Shown: positions 43,739-51,299 of the stretch, piece after piece
Position numbering within the stretch: position 1 is the first letter of the stretch
Layout of the letters: every line of letters begins with the position of its first letter
NCBI RefSeq assembly: GCF_900108105.1
Contig: NZ_FNUR01000007.1
Coordinates: 1-64,000 of the forward strand
DNA from: Butyrivibrio sp. Su6
GTDB lineage: Bacteria > Bacillota > Clostridia > Lachnospirales > Lachnospiraceae
Direction of reading: 5' to 3'
DNA: 64,000 bases
Made by a program: the position numbers and the translations under genes
Notes under the pieces: generated by a model
What the model saw: the letters and a program-made list of their open reading frames with translations, nothing else
What the model was told of the DNA's origin: nothing
Databases searched by the model: none

Positions 43739-45706
43739 TCACGCAAAACCATATCTAACTACGCGCCCATACTGATTATCATCCGCCTCTGAGAGCTTTT
43801 TCACAGTGTCAATTACATCCTTTTTCGTAATCACCTGCATCATCCTCTTGGTCTGCTTTGCTACCGGTATTTCCATGATTCTCTCGGCCATGGTCATCTG
43901 ACAGTTATCTACAAAACTTCTTGCTTCACGTCCATTACCGAAGTTGCTATCATTCACTCTTTTCTCAAAATAAGTATAAACAGGGCCCATAGCATCTTCC
44001 TCAAACATAAAGCCGTATCTGCCGGCAATTCCCTTAACTATATCAATCATCTGAATAGCGTTATATGATGGAAATACGATAGTTCCGTTAATCCTGCTCT
44101 TAATCCCCGGATTGGAGTCCAGAAACTCCTTCATCTTGTTATTCCTCTCCATGACATCCGCTCCGCCATAACCGGCAAAGAAGATTAGTCTGTCTTTTCC
44201 ATGATCCTCCAGCTCAATAGCGAGCTGTGCCAGCGCTTCCTGGGAATATGTATCCATACCACCCATATCAGATGCAGTAAGTGAATATGCTTCATCAATA
44301 ATGATAATGTCATGATCCTCGAATATCTGATGAACCCTAGGCGCAGTCTGACCAACAAACTGTCCCTTGAGTTGCGCTCCTGAAAAAGAGCCAAACCTTG
44401 TTCCGCCAAGGAGATGCTCCTCTTTCATTCTTTGTCCCAGAATATTAGCCATTGTGGTCTTGGCAGTACCGGGTGCACCTATGAGCAGGAATATATTTCT
44501 ATAATCAAGTCCCGGTAAGCCTCTTCTTCTCCTTTCGTTACTAAATTTGATTGACTTTATAATGTTCTCAAATTGCCGCTTTACATCTTCCATTCCAACA
44601 AGGTCATCCATCTTAACTGTATCGGATTTTTCCTTTTTATTCTCCTGTGCTTTTTCCAAGACATTTTTAAGGACCCCTGTCTCTGAGAACATCTCTTTGG
44701 TAAGGACAGTTTTCTGAGGGTATTTATGCTTAATATATTTAAGTATCCTGTCTATTGCTCTGCATGGGTTGTCATCCATAAAACAAATATTTTTTAATAG
44801 TTTTCTAAGTGGGAACCTCTTTTCAAGAGAATAGCCATAATCACTTAGATAATTTTTAAATAAAATACTATAATAGTTTTCTTTTTCTGCTGTTTTTGCA
44901 TTTATGTTAATAACCTCTGCAGTATATCTAAGTATCAGAGAGCACAGAGAAAAATCTTCATCATATTTCTGCATGTAGGGAGTCCACGTAAGCGATGTAT
45001 CTATTTCCGAAACTTCTGTTTCCTTCTTTTCCTGAAAAAGATCTTTTGTGCCGGTGTTTCTTACTAATATGTAATAAACGGTACAGCCATTTTTCATAAA
45101 TTTGCAAAAAGATTCATGCCATAAATCCTTGTGATCTAAAGGATTATATATGAAGCCCATACCCTGGTCATGCTTGTATAACGCAATGTTTCCATCTTCA
45201 TCGGCCATACATTTGTCCACAATGCAGACATCTCCTTCATAATCTATCCAATATGGATCAGATTTCTTTTGTTCCATGTTATAATTCATCGAAAAAGGTC
45301 CATCTGTAAAATTTGGATTTTCCGACATATCGTAACTAAGGAGCTCATTTATATCTATCACTGGTATATTGTTGTCGTAATCAAATGCACAATAATCATC
45401 TTCATCTGCCCCAGAATCTTCATTTGCAAAGCCTATACTTGCAGCAAGATATGTAACTGCTTTAAAACCTTCTTCCTCAGTATCGCAAATAATAATAACC
45501 ATATCGCTTCCTTGGCCGTCCAGGAATTCTCTGCATGCCTTGTACTGGACTGCGCCAGCCTTAATATCATTCTCAAGATCAGCTTTGGAATACTCGGTAC
45601 TGATATGTAAGTATCTACATTTTTCCTTATTATTTCCTTTTTCATTTTCATGCTTAAGAAATATCTCACAAACATCCGGTTCTAATAGTTTAAGATTCTT
45701 TGCCAT
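43739..45706 (-). CDS. CbbX/SpoVK-like AAA+ ATPase
   Basis: The last 260 or so residues of this 655-residue protein form an AAA+ module of the CbxX/CfqX/SpoVK type: DDLVGMEDVKRQFENII, Walker A LLIGAPGTAKTTMANIL, the pore-like segment GAQLKGQFVGQTAP, Walker B HDIIIIDEAYSLT and FPSYNAIQMIDI. The first 390 residues form an unknown acidic domain (SGADEDDYCAFDYDNN). Such ATPases remodel other proteins. I place the start at 45706, where AAGGAGG precedes the ATG. It lies directly upstream of the AddB/AddA pair, so it may control or load that machinery; this is inference. Confidence 0.85.
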   Translation of the reverse strand: MAKNLKLLEPDVCEIFLKHENEKGNNKEKCRYLHISTEYSKADLENDIKAGAVQYKACREFLDGQGSDMVIIICDTEEEGFKAVTYLAASIGFANEDSGADEDDYCAFDYDNNIPVIDINELLSYDMSENPNFTDGPFSMNYNMEQKKSDPYWIDYEGDVCIVDKCMADEDGNIALYKHDQGMGFIYNPLDHKDLWHESFCKFMKNGCTVYYILVRNTGTKDLFQEKKETEVSEIDTSLTWTPYMQKYDEDFSLCSLILRYTAEVININAKTAEKENYYSILFKNYLSDYGYSLEKRFPLRKLLKNICFMDDNPCRAIDRILKYIKHKYPQKTVLTKEMFSETGVLKNVLEKAQENKKEKSDTVKMDDLVGMEDVKRQFENIIKSIKFSNERRRRGLPGLDYRNIFLLIGAPGTAKTTMANILGQRMKEEHLLGGTRFGSFSGAQLKGQFVGQTAPRVHQIFEDHDIIIIDEAYSLTASDMGGMDTYSQEALAQLAIELEDHGKDRLIFFAGYGGADVMERNNKMKEFLDSNPGIKSRINGTIVFPSYNAIQMIDIVKGIAGRYGFMFEEDAMGPVYTYFEKRVNDSNFGNGREARSFVDNCQMTMAERIMEIPVAKQTKRMMQVITKKDVIDTVKKLSEADDNQYGRVVRYGFA

Positions 45707-45738
45707 ATAATCCTCCTTACATACTAGGTCAAAAGAAA

Positions 45739-45766
45739 AAGACCATGGGATTCTCTCCACGGTCTT
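45739..45766 (-). terminator. Terminator after the WYL regulator gene
   Basis: AAGACCATGG pairs with CCACGGTCTT (45739-45766) with one mismatch, followed on the minus strand by TTTCTTTT. It separates the WYL gene from the AAA+/AddB/AddA unit. Confidence 0.8.
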
Positions 45767-45792
45767 AGGATAAAGCAATTATGGAATATACA

Positions 45793-47001
45793 TTAGACAA
45801 ATCTGTCCAATTCATCTATTGTCTTTTTAATCGCGTTTTGAACATCAACGGTTAAGCTTTCAGGAAATAACGGCTTAACGATAGTATACTGCTGAACACA
45901 AAACATCTTTACATTGTCATAATCAGCAAACACTGTTAATCTTACATATTTATCATCCTGTTCAACAATCTTCACATCATTTCCTGCACCAAAATAATCA
46001 ATGGCAACAGTGATTGCGTTCTTTTTACACAAAAGCTCACATTTTTTAATACCATTATCACCATAATATGCCATGAGTGGATATTTTGCTGTATATGAAT
46101 CTGCATCAAATTTCTTTCCCTTAAAAAATTTCTGAAGTTTTACTGGGATTTCTTCTCTCCTTTTAAACCGGATTTTCTTCCCGTCCCCTGTTTTAATTAG
46201 TTCAATTGCATAAAGCCTATCCACCCGGTAATGGGTTGGGTTACTATAGCCTTCATGTGTCGCAATTAAATAATACTGTCCATTCTGGCATAACATCGCA
46301 TAAGGATTGAGTATACTCTCCTTCTCTCTCTTTGGAATAAAGACAGTCCTATCATTCTCAGTAGCATAAGTTCCCGGAATCACCTTAACCATAAGCTGAT
46401 GCTTGATGGCATATTGAAGCAAAGAAAACTTCTTTAAAGTTACCGATGCTTTCGATGGGGGAAGCAAAGCATCATAGCCCTTTTCAGGCCTTCTGGGAAG
46501 CCTTAACGCGCTTCTATCCTTCTTATATGATAGAAGTTCTTTTTCTCCATCTTTATAACTGCAAGCAGCATCCAATCTTCGAATAAGGAACTCTGTTTCC
46601 TCCATGGATAAATAGTGATTACTCTCAACAGCAGCGCAGATCATCGAAACATCTCCACCACTTAGAATTGGTTCATAGTAATAGGATACTGGTCTGGTGC
46701 CCAGTGCTTTCACCTGTCCCCCCATTACTCTGTAAAATGCCTCCCCATATGCTGACTGATTACCAGAACTGTATAGATTCCCTAGTGTTTCCATTTCCTG
46801 AAGACGTCTTGAAACGGTTTTAGCAATTGGATTAGCCTCGCCATCCTTTATATTGTTTTCTCCAAGCCCCGTCAAAGCAGTCACTTTAGCAGATATTTGT
46901 GCAACTGTCATTGGATTCTCATCGTCTGAATACATCCTGAGAACGTATAATATCCATAATTCCATATATGAAGACAGTAGCTTTTCTTGATCGTTTTTCA
47001 C
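45793..47001 (-). CDS. WYL-domain transcriptional regulator
   Basis: This 402-residue protein has a helix-turn-helix-like N-terminus (SSYMELWILYVLRMYSDDEN, then a region with KTVSRRLQEMETLGNLY). The WYL domain is in the middle to C-terminal part (about 215-300), with LNPYAMLCQNGQYYLIATHE and HYRVDRLYAIEL. WYL regulators often control defence systems in response to nucleic-acid signals. It lies 17 bp after the acylphosphatase gene and ends at a terminator, upstream of the AAA+/AddB/AddA genes, of which it is the likely regulator. Confidence 0.88.
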   Translation of the reverse strand: MKNDQEKLLSSYMELWILYVLRMYSDDENPMTVAQISAKVTALTGLGENNIKDGEANPIAKTVSRRLQEMETLGNLYSSGNQSAYGEAFYRVMGGQVKALGTRPVSYYYEPILSGGDVSMICAAVESNHYLSMEETEFLIRRLDAACSYKDGEKELLSYKKDRSALRLPRRPEKGYDALLPPSKASVTLKKFSLLQYAIKHQLMVKVIPGTYATENDRTVFIPKREKESILNPYAMLCQNGQYYLIATHEGYSNPTHYRVDRLYAIELIKTGDGKKIRFKRREEIPVKLQKFFKGKKFDADSYTAKYPLMAYYGDNGIKKCELLCKKNAITVAIDYFGAGNDVKIVEQDDKYVRLTVFADYDNVKMFCVQQYTIVKPLFPESLTVDVQNAIKKTIDELDRFV

Positions 47002-47018
47002 GAAGTTAATACCTCTCT

Positions 47019-47294
47019 TTAATACCTAATCTGAAAACTGCTTTCATCCTCCAGTGGGATAGTCGCTTTTGTCATATCAAGCACTTCTATGAAGCGTCCA
47101 TCCTTTACTTTTTGGATAAACATATCTATGGCAGCGGGATTTCCCTGGGCTTCCACAGTAACAGAGCCGTTCCACTCGTTTTTTACCCAGCCGGTAAGGC
47201 CGTACATGATTGCAGTGTGATACGCAGTATATCTAAAACCAACTCCCTGCACATATCCTTTAAAATTCAGATGTACTCTGATTATTTCTGACAT
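47019..47294 (-). CDS. acyP: Acylphosphatase
   Basis: This 91-residue protein is a complete acylphosphatase, hydrolysing acyl phosphates such as carbamoyl or 1,3-bisphosphoglycerate. The active-site loop GYVQGVGFRY with its Arg and the catalytic Asn in LTGWVKNEWNGSV are intact; it ends in FQIRY. It sits 17 bp before the WYL regulator gene, an unusual place for a housekeeping enzyme. It may be passenger cargo or supply a regulated metabolite step; nothing in the sequence decides. Confidence 0.93.
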   Translation of the reverse strand: MSEIIRVHLNFKGYVQGVGFRYTAYHTAIMYGLTGWVKNEWNGSVTVEAQGNPAAIDMFIQKVKDGRFIEVLDMTKATIPLEDESSFQIRY

Positions 47295-47338
47295 AAATCT
47301 TAATCCCGTTCTTTTACCAGTTGATGTACCGGTAATTA

Positions 47339-47638
47339 TTATGCCGCATTGTCCATGTACTCTTCAACCAAATAATCATAGGCATCTATAGATTCTGAAA
47401 AACGCTTCAGAACATCTTCTGCCTTGTACAGTCCATCTGCATTTTTCTCTAATCCAGTAAGCCCAAGGCTGTAGATTCCAGGAGGGTTATCTGCTCCAAG
47501 AAGAGAAAGTCCGCGGAGCTGCTCAGTTTTCTGATATACGATATCGATACTGATAAACTCTTCTCCGGCGTCATCTCTCCATCTGCTGATTCCTCCAGAA
47601 TTTTTAGTCTTTCTATAAATACTTTTCCTATCATCATT
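47339..47638 (-). pseudogene. C-terminal fragment of an unknown protein
   Basis: A frame of 99 codons without any ordinary start codon reads SGGISRWRDDAGEEFISIDI, LRGLSLLGADNPPGIYSLGL and a helical end SIDAYDYLVEEYMDNAA. The composition is protein-like and better than the overlapping frames. An in-frame stop closes it upstream at 47639. It is probably a gene remnant left between the AlbA_2-type gene and acyP. I do not recognise the family. Confidence 0.5.
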
Positions 47639-47650
47639 TCACTATTGTAC

Positions 47651-49225
47651 TTATACAGAAAACTTATATTTCCCTTTCCCCATTCCTTCTACCGGAACTA
47701 TGATCTTCATTTCATCCTCCATCCTTTTCAAATAGGACGTTGCTGTCACTTCCGAACAACCAAGAATTTCGACTACTCGAGAATTCCCAAAAACCTCTGT
47801 CCCGATTTCCTCATATAACTTCAATACGTTTTGTTTTATTTTATTTGTATACCCCGAATCCAAGATTTTCTGCTTGAAATCTTTGGTTTCAGTCTCAATC
47901 CAAACTTTTTTCTTTGGTTTTGAGCCATTTTTTATTTCATAGTATTCTTCATTTACAGGTATAACCACAGAAGTAACGTTGTCATTTACATCAAAAGTCT
48001 TATAGAAAAGATCCGGAGATCCATTTTCCCGCATTGATCTTTTGGCTTCCCCGATACCTGTTCCGAAAGATTCTATAATGCCTAATGCTTTAAACATATC
48101 CCTGATTTCAGGATTCTCCGTGTCTCGCTCGTTAAAAAACGTTCTCTCATTCAGATCACTTATGCGTATAGGCGGTAACGGCTTGTTATAATTCACAATG
48201 TTTATCTGTTTTTCAGACACATAAATCTGGATTGGCTTACCATTTTCATAGTTGTTATGAACAATGGCATTTGCAAGCAATTCTTCCAGTGCAATAAACG
48301 TGAAGTTCTCGATTTTACGATTATCTGAGTTGCCATCATCACGTATAACCAATTCATTTAAGAAATTGTTATTGATGTACTCCAACGCAGCATAATACTG
48401 TTTCCAAACTGCACCTTTAAATACTTTGGATTCCATCTTTCTTTTTGTGCCAAACATATCAACTATTAGTTCCGTATATGCATATGGAATACGATCTTCC
48501 GGATGCCCGGAAAACATGAGTACAGCATAATTTTTAACTCGTCTTTCAGTTGGATCATTTTTATCAATCAAATCCAGGGCCTTAGCCAGCTCTTTCTTTT
48601 CCATTCCATCACTGATTTGTCTTGAGCTTGTAATAGAAAAGTATTCTCTTAATAAGTCAATATCTAAGTCATCAATTGAAGCACCGGAACTTACAATCGA
48701 ACTAAAATGAAAATTGGAAAACTTACGCAGCAGATCATACTCTTCATCTACTCTCGCAAGACGTGTTTCCGCTTCAATTCTCACATATCTTCCCGGTTTA
48801 AGATTAATCTTTTTGTCTTTTTCAGCTTTTTCAGCCACCATGAAAGGCCCTCCGGTCTGGCGCTTTACAATAATAAGCAAATAACTGATTCCATCCATAT
48901 CATTTGCTACTACTTCAAACGCAACATTGGGATATAAAAAAGAGCGCAATGAATTGATGCTATTCTTGCATTTTTCCAGCCGTCCTTCAGTAACTCCCTT
49001 GATTGGAAGAACCGGAATCGCTTTCTGTTCTTCGTTATTTTCCTCTTCGACACCAATAAAAATATATTGAATATCATTGTTGTAATAGTTATTTCCGTAT
49101 GCGCAGATGGTTTTTAATATTTTATCCAGCTGTTGCTCTGATGCCTTGTATTCTATATACGAGCATTCTGCTGTTTTGTTCTTAAGTATTTCATTTGCCT
49201 GTTTTTTTATCTGTCTATAATCCAT
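47651..49225 (-). CDS. AlbA_2/Schlafen-type ATP-binding regulator
   Basis: This 524-residue protein starts with an AlbA_2 (Schlafen-like) domain: ECSYIEYKASEQQLDKILKT and ICAYGNNYYNNDIQYIFIGV. A GHKL-type ATPase region follows with ALEELLANAIVHNNYENG and GIIESFGTGIGEAKR. A winged-helix end contains GNSRVVEILGCSEVTATSYLKRM. Such proteins are transcription regulators or defence components. The start at 49225 has GGAGG upstream. A consensus promoter with three 21-bp-spaced repeats in front indicates autoregulation. It is the first gene of the island cargo on this strand. Confidence 0.85.
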   Translation of the reverse strand: MDYRQIKKQANEILKNKTAECSYIEYKASEQQLDKILKTICAYGNNYYNNDIQYIFIGVEEENNEEQKAIPVLPIKGVTEGRLEKCKNSINSLRSFLYPNVAFEVVANDMDGISYLLIIVKRQTGGPFMVAEKAEKDKKINLKPGRYVRIEAETRLARVDEEYDLLRKFSNFHFSSIVSSGASIDDLDIDLLREYFSITSSRQISDGMEKKELAKALDLIDKNDPTERRVKNYAVLMFSGHPEDRIPYAYTELIVDMFGTKRKMESKVFKGAVWKQYYAALEYINNNFLNELVIRDDGNSDNRKIENFTFIALEELLANAIVHNNYENGKPIQIYVSEKQINIVNYNKPLPPIRISDLNERTFFNERDTENPEIRDMFKALGIIESFGTGIGEAKRSMRENGSPDLFYKTFDVNDNVTSVVIPVNEEYYEIKNGSKPKKKVWIETETKDFKQKILDSGYTNKIKQNVLKLYEEIGTEVFGNSRVVEILGCSEVTATSYLKRMEDEMKIIVPVEGMGKGKYKFSV

Positions 49226-49239
49226 AGTTTTATCCTCCG

Positions 49240-49293
49240 AATCCAAAGAAATTTTATCTCAAACCAAAGTTTTTGTCAATCAATCCAAAGAAA
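49240..49293 (-). promoter_or_regulatory. Promoter with three 21-bp-spaced operator repeats
   Basis: The minus strand has TTGACA (49274-49279) and TAAAAT (49251-49256), 17 bp apart. Three direct repeats of the type TCAAWCCAAAG end at 49248, 49269 and 49290, an exact 21-bp period (two helical turns) spanning the -35, spacer and downstream region. This suits binding by the wHTH end of the following regulator. Confidence 0.75.
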
Positions 49294-49420
49294 AAACACC
49301 CTGCATTATGCAAAGTGCTTGCATCATTCATCGGGTAGTTCACCTCAAAAGGTGTAAATCAGATACTATTCTGCCCATAAATGGCTTATTTCCGCCATTC
49401 TTTACTTTGGCATTAAATCC

Positions 49421-49678
49421 TGCCGTGGCAGACGAATAAAACTCTTACTTTTCCCATTTTATCTACTCTTATCTTCCCTTTTCTTCACTTTTACTCATAT
49501 TCTACTCATACAATTTTATCCCATTTTTACTCATATCTCCATTTATCTTTTTATATCTTCTCCTTCATTTTGAGTAAAATCTTAAGTAAATTCCACACCT
49601 TAAAAAGTACAATAGCAACCATTATTTATTAGTATCATTTCCATTTTTTAAGTCTGGCACTTTGGCACATATATCCTA
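49421..49678. repeat. 258-bp direct repeat, right copy (attachment region)
   Basis: This copy matches 23714-23971 at 252 of 258 positions. It includes the 18-bp core and a truncated LMWPTP start (MGKVRVLFVCHG followed by two codons and an in-frame stop), so it is a second attachment region left by tandem insertion. The three TACTCATA boxes are also present. The stretch 49294-49420 before it carries nothing I can support. Confidence 0.9.
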
Positions 49679-49730
49679 ATTTTAGAGAGATTGCCGAAGT
49701 TGTTCGTAGATTAAAAAACGAACAAATAAA

Positions 49731-49766
49731 ACACCTGTCTTACTCTCACACGGAGTAAAACAGGTG
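49731..49766 (-). terminator. Terminator of the mntA-hepT unit
   Basis: A stem formed by ACACCTGTCTTACTC (49731-49745) and GAGTAAAACAGGTG (49753-49766) is followed on the minus strand by TTTTATTTG. A smaller dyad TTGTTCGT/ACGAACAA lies just beyond (49700-49725). Confidence 0.75.
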
Positions 49767-49798
49767 CTCACTGTAATTATTTTATTGTTGTAAACTCT

Positions 49799-50092
49799 TC
49801 ATTTAGTTTTCAACAATTCTTTATCGTATTCCTCAATCTGTTTTAATAACTCTTCCGGCACATCTTTGTCCTGATTTATCAAAATCATGGCTTTGATCCT
49901 ATAAGGATTTTCAGTTTCGCCATCAACATCATGACCGGTGATAACAGTATGTTTCTCACCAATCTTCTCTAGTCTCTCAAACTTTATCTTTCTTTTATTC
50001 ATTTCTTCTGGAGTAATCTTCTTCTCCGAACCTGGGGCAATAAAAGGTAGAGGTTTTGATACGGTGTTATTCTGTTTCTTTGTCATTTTCAT
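49799..50092 (-). CDS. Hypothetical protein downstream of hepT
   Basis: No family was recognised for this 97-residue, Lys/Glu-rich protein. It has no membrane segment; the C-terminal part DVPEELLKQIEEYDKELLK is helical. It begins 4 bp after the hepT stop and shares its terminator, so it is co-expressed with the toxin-antitoxin pair and may be a third component. Confidence 0.6.
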   Translation of the reverse strand: MKMTKKQNNTVSKPLPFIAPGSEKKITPEEMNKRKIKFERLEKIGEKHTVITGHDVDGETENPYRIKAMILINQDKDVPEELLKQIEEYDKELLKTK

Positions 50093-50096
50093 TTAC

Positions 50097-50432
50097 CTAT
50101 TTTATCCCGTCAAGCTGCTTCTTAAACTCCGGAATAACATCAAATACAATATCGCAGATTATTGTCCAATTGGTATTTTCATAATCATGAACTAATCTAT
50201 GGCGAAGTCCTGATATTTTTGCCCATGGAATATCTGAGTTCGTTTCCTTAAACTCCTTGCTCAGATAATATGCATGCTCACCTATGTTATATAGCGGTGT
50301 TGTTAAAGTCCATCTTATTGTTTCATCTTCTAAAATTTTGTCTCTTGTAAGCCCTGAACTGGTAACATATTCCTGAAGCTTTGAAACTGTTACTTTTATT
50401 TTTTCAATTCTCTGCTCGTCAGTATACTGCAT
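50097..50432 (-). CDS. hepT: HepT-type HEPN toxin
   Basis: This 111-residue protein is a HEPN (DUF86) ribonuclease toxin of the MntA/HepT family. The catalytic R-x4-H-x-Y motif is visible as RHRLVHDY near residue 82; the Tyr is the residue adenylylated by the antitoxin in characterised pairs. The gene directly follows mntA with no gap. Confidence 0.9.
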   Translation of the reverse strand: MQYTDEQRIEKIKVTVSKLQEYVTSSGLTRDKILEDETIRWTLTTPLYNIGEHAYYLSKEFKETNSDIPWAKISGLRHRLVHDYENTNWTIICDIVFDVIPEFKKQLDGIK

Positions 50433-50750
50433 TTAAACCTTTACTCCGTCCTTAAGTATATTTCTAAAAAACTCTGAGTTTCTATCTATCTCACGTTCCT
50501 CATAAACATCAACTTGTTTGCCCGAGATGTCATAGAGTTCATCAGCTATACAGAATACATCTGTCGGATCAAAATATTGTCCTCCAATGATCATCACATC
50601 AATATCAGAGTCCTCTGTAGCATCTCCTCTTGCATAGGAACCAAAAATAACAGCCCCATCAGCTGAGTATTTCTCAACAAGTGACCTGACCATATCCTTT
50701 ATTTCTTTGATTGAATACTTGGTAGCTATCATCATAGCCCTGTTCCTCAT
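50433..50750 (-). CDS. mntA: MntA-type nucleotidyltransferase antitoxin
   Basis: This 105-residue protein is a minimal nucleotidyltransferase with the complete GS-x10-D-x-D motif (GSYARGDATEDSDIDV, residues about 37-52). In MntA/HepT pairs it neutralises the HEPN toxin by adding AMP groups to it. In-frame ATGs at positions 6 and 7 (MMIATKYS) are alternative starts. It is the first gene of the pair, and 119 bp of AT-rich DNA precede it. Confidence 0.9.
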   Translation of the reverse strand: MRNRAMMIATKYSIKEIKDMVRSLVEKYSADGAVIFGSYARGDATEDSDIDVMIIGGQYFDPTDVFCIADELYDISGKQVDVYEEREIDRNSEFFRNILKDGVKV

Positions 50751-50869
50751 AATAATTGTTGACGGACTTCTTTTGTGACTTCATTATAACATTTTTTCAA
50801 TTATTATAATATATTCACGAACCCCCCTTACTCTTCGAACCAGTTATTAATCTATATAAGTCTTTATTG

Positions 50870-51148
50870 TTAGTTAGCTTTAAATACCATATCTACCTTA
50901 CCCTTCATATTAAGCCACATTTTAAATGGTTCGGCTTTTTTTGAAGGAATAGACTGAATAATTCTAAGGAGTTGCTCAGTATTTGCCACGTCAGCTTTAT
51001 ACCTTTTCCCATCTTTAGGAGACTTCATTTTCAGTTGGTTACAATTTGTAACCAACTGATTTCCTTCCTCCTTAAGCCTGCTTTTTAGCACTTTCCAATA
51101 GTCACGAGCTCCATCAAAGGTCTGCTGCTCAGTTAACACACCCACCAC
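50870..51148 (-). pseudogene. BRO-N domain fragment (phage antirepressor type)
   Basis: The 92 codons match the middle of a BRO-N domain: VVGVLTEQ-like start, ARDYWKVLKSRLKEEGNQL, VTNCNQLKMKSPKDGKRYKA and LLRIIQSIPSKKAEPFKMWL. The beginning of the domain and everything after WL are lost, replaced by a short NMKGKVDMVFKAN tail, and no ATG start is clear. The break lies about 30 bp from the third attachment core, so the gene was probably cut by an insertion or deletion there. Confidence 0.75.
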
Positions 51149-51176
51149 ATGGCTTTGTTACTTTTTGTTCGTACTA

Positions 51177-51194
51177 TGCCGTGGCAGACGAATA
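51177..51194. repeat. Third copy of the 18-bp attachment core
   Basis: TGCCGTGGCAGACGAATA occurs here exactly as at 23714 and 49421. Read on the minus strand it encodes FVCHG of a LMWPTP P-loop, and the bases before it continue as VL in that frame, as in many LMWPTP starts. It is probably the right outer end of the tandem insertions. The flanking 51195-51299 holds no gene apart from the leader of the next CDS. Confidence 0.8.
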
Positions 51195-51299
51195 GGACAC
51201 AAATGGTCCTAGGGCCATCCGTTCAGGATATGGGTTGCCTAACTGAATTTCTTCAAATATAATTATCAGGAAAACGCTAACTTGGGGGAAAAAGTAAAT

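Larger units (their letters stand above)
23714..49438. mobile_element. 25.7-kb integrated defence-type island in the LMWPTP gene
   Basis: The region is bounded by two copies of the 18-bp core (23714-23731 and 49421-49438), each starting a 258-bp direct repeat. The left end carries the C-terminus of a tyrosine recombinase and other decayed fragments; the rest is minus-strand cargo typical of defence islands. The island rebuilds the 5' end of LMWPTP at its left end and leaves a 14-codon LMWPTP stub at the right. Since the recombinase is truncated, autonomous excision is unlikely. Recombination between the repeats could still remove it. Confidence 0.8.
49421..51194. mobile_element. 1.8-kb cassette between the second and third attachment cores
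   Basis: The cassette runs from the core at 49421 to a third exact copy of TGCCGTGGCAGACGAATA at 51177-51194. It holds the repeat copy, an unknown 97-residue protein, HepT, MntA and a BRO-N fragment, all on the minus strand and without an integrase. The tandem layout suggests successive insertions at the same LMWPTP target, or deletion of a longer element. Confidence 0.65.

Noticed and set aside
47449..47637. 62-codon frame starting MMIGKVFIERL
   Set aside because: The overlapping frame ending at 47339 has more natural composition and continues further; this one looks like its shadow even though it has an ATG.
49700..49725. TTGTTCGT/ACGAACAA dyad as a further attachment site
   Set aside because: TTGTTCGTA recurs near 51165, but it is short and no boundary coincides with it.
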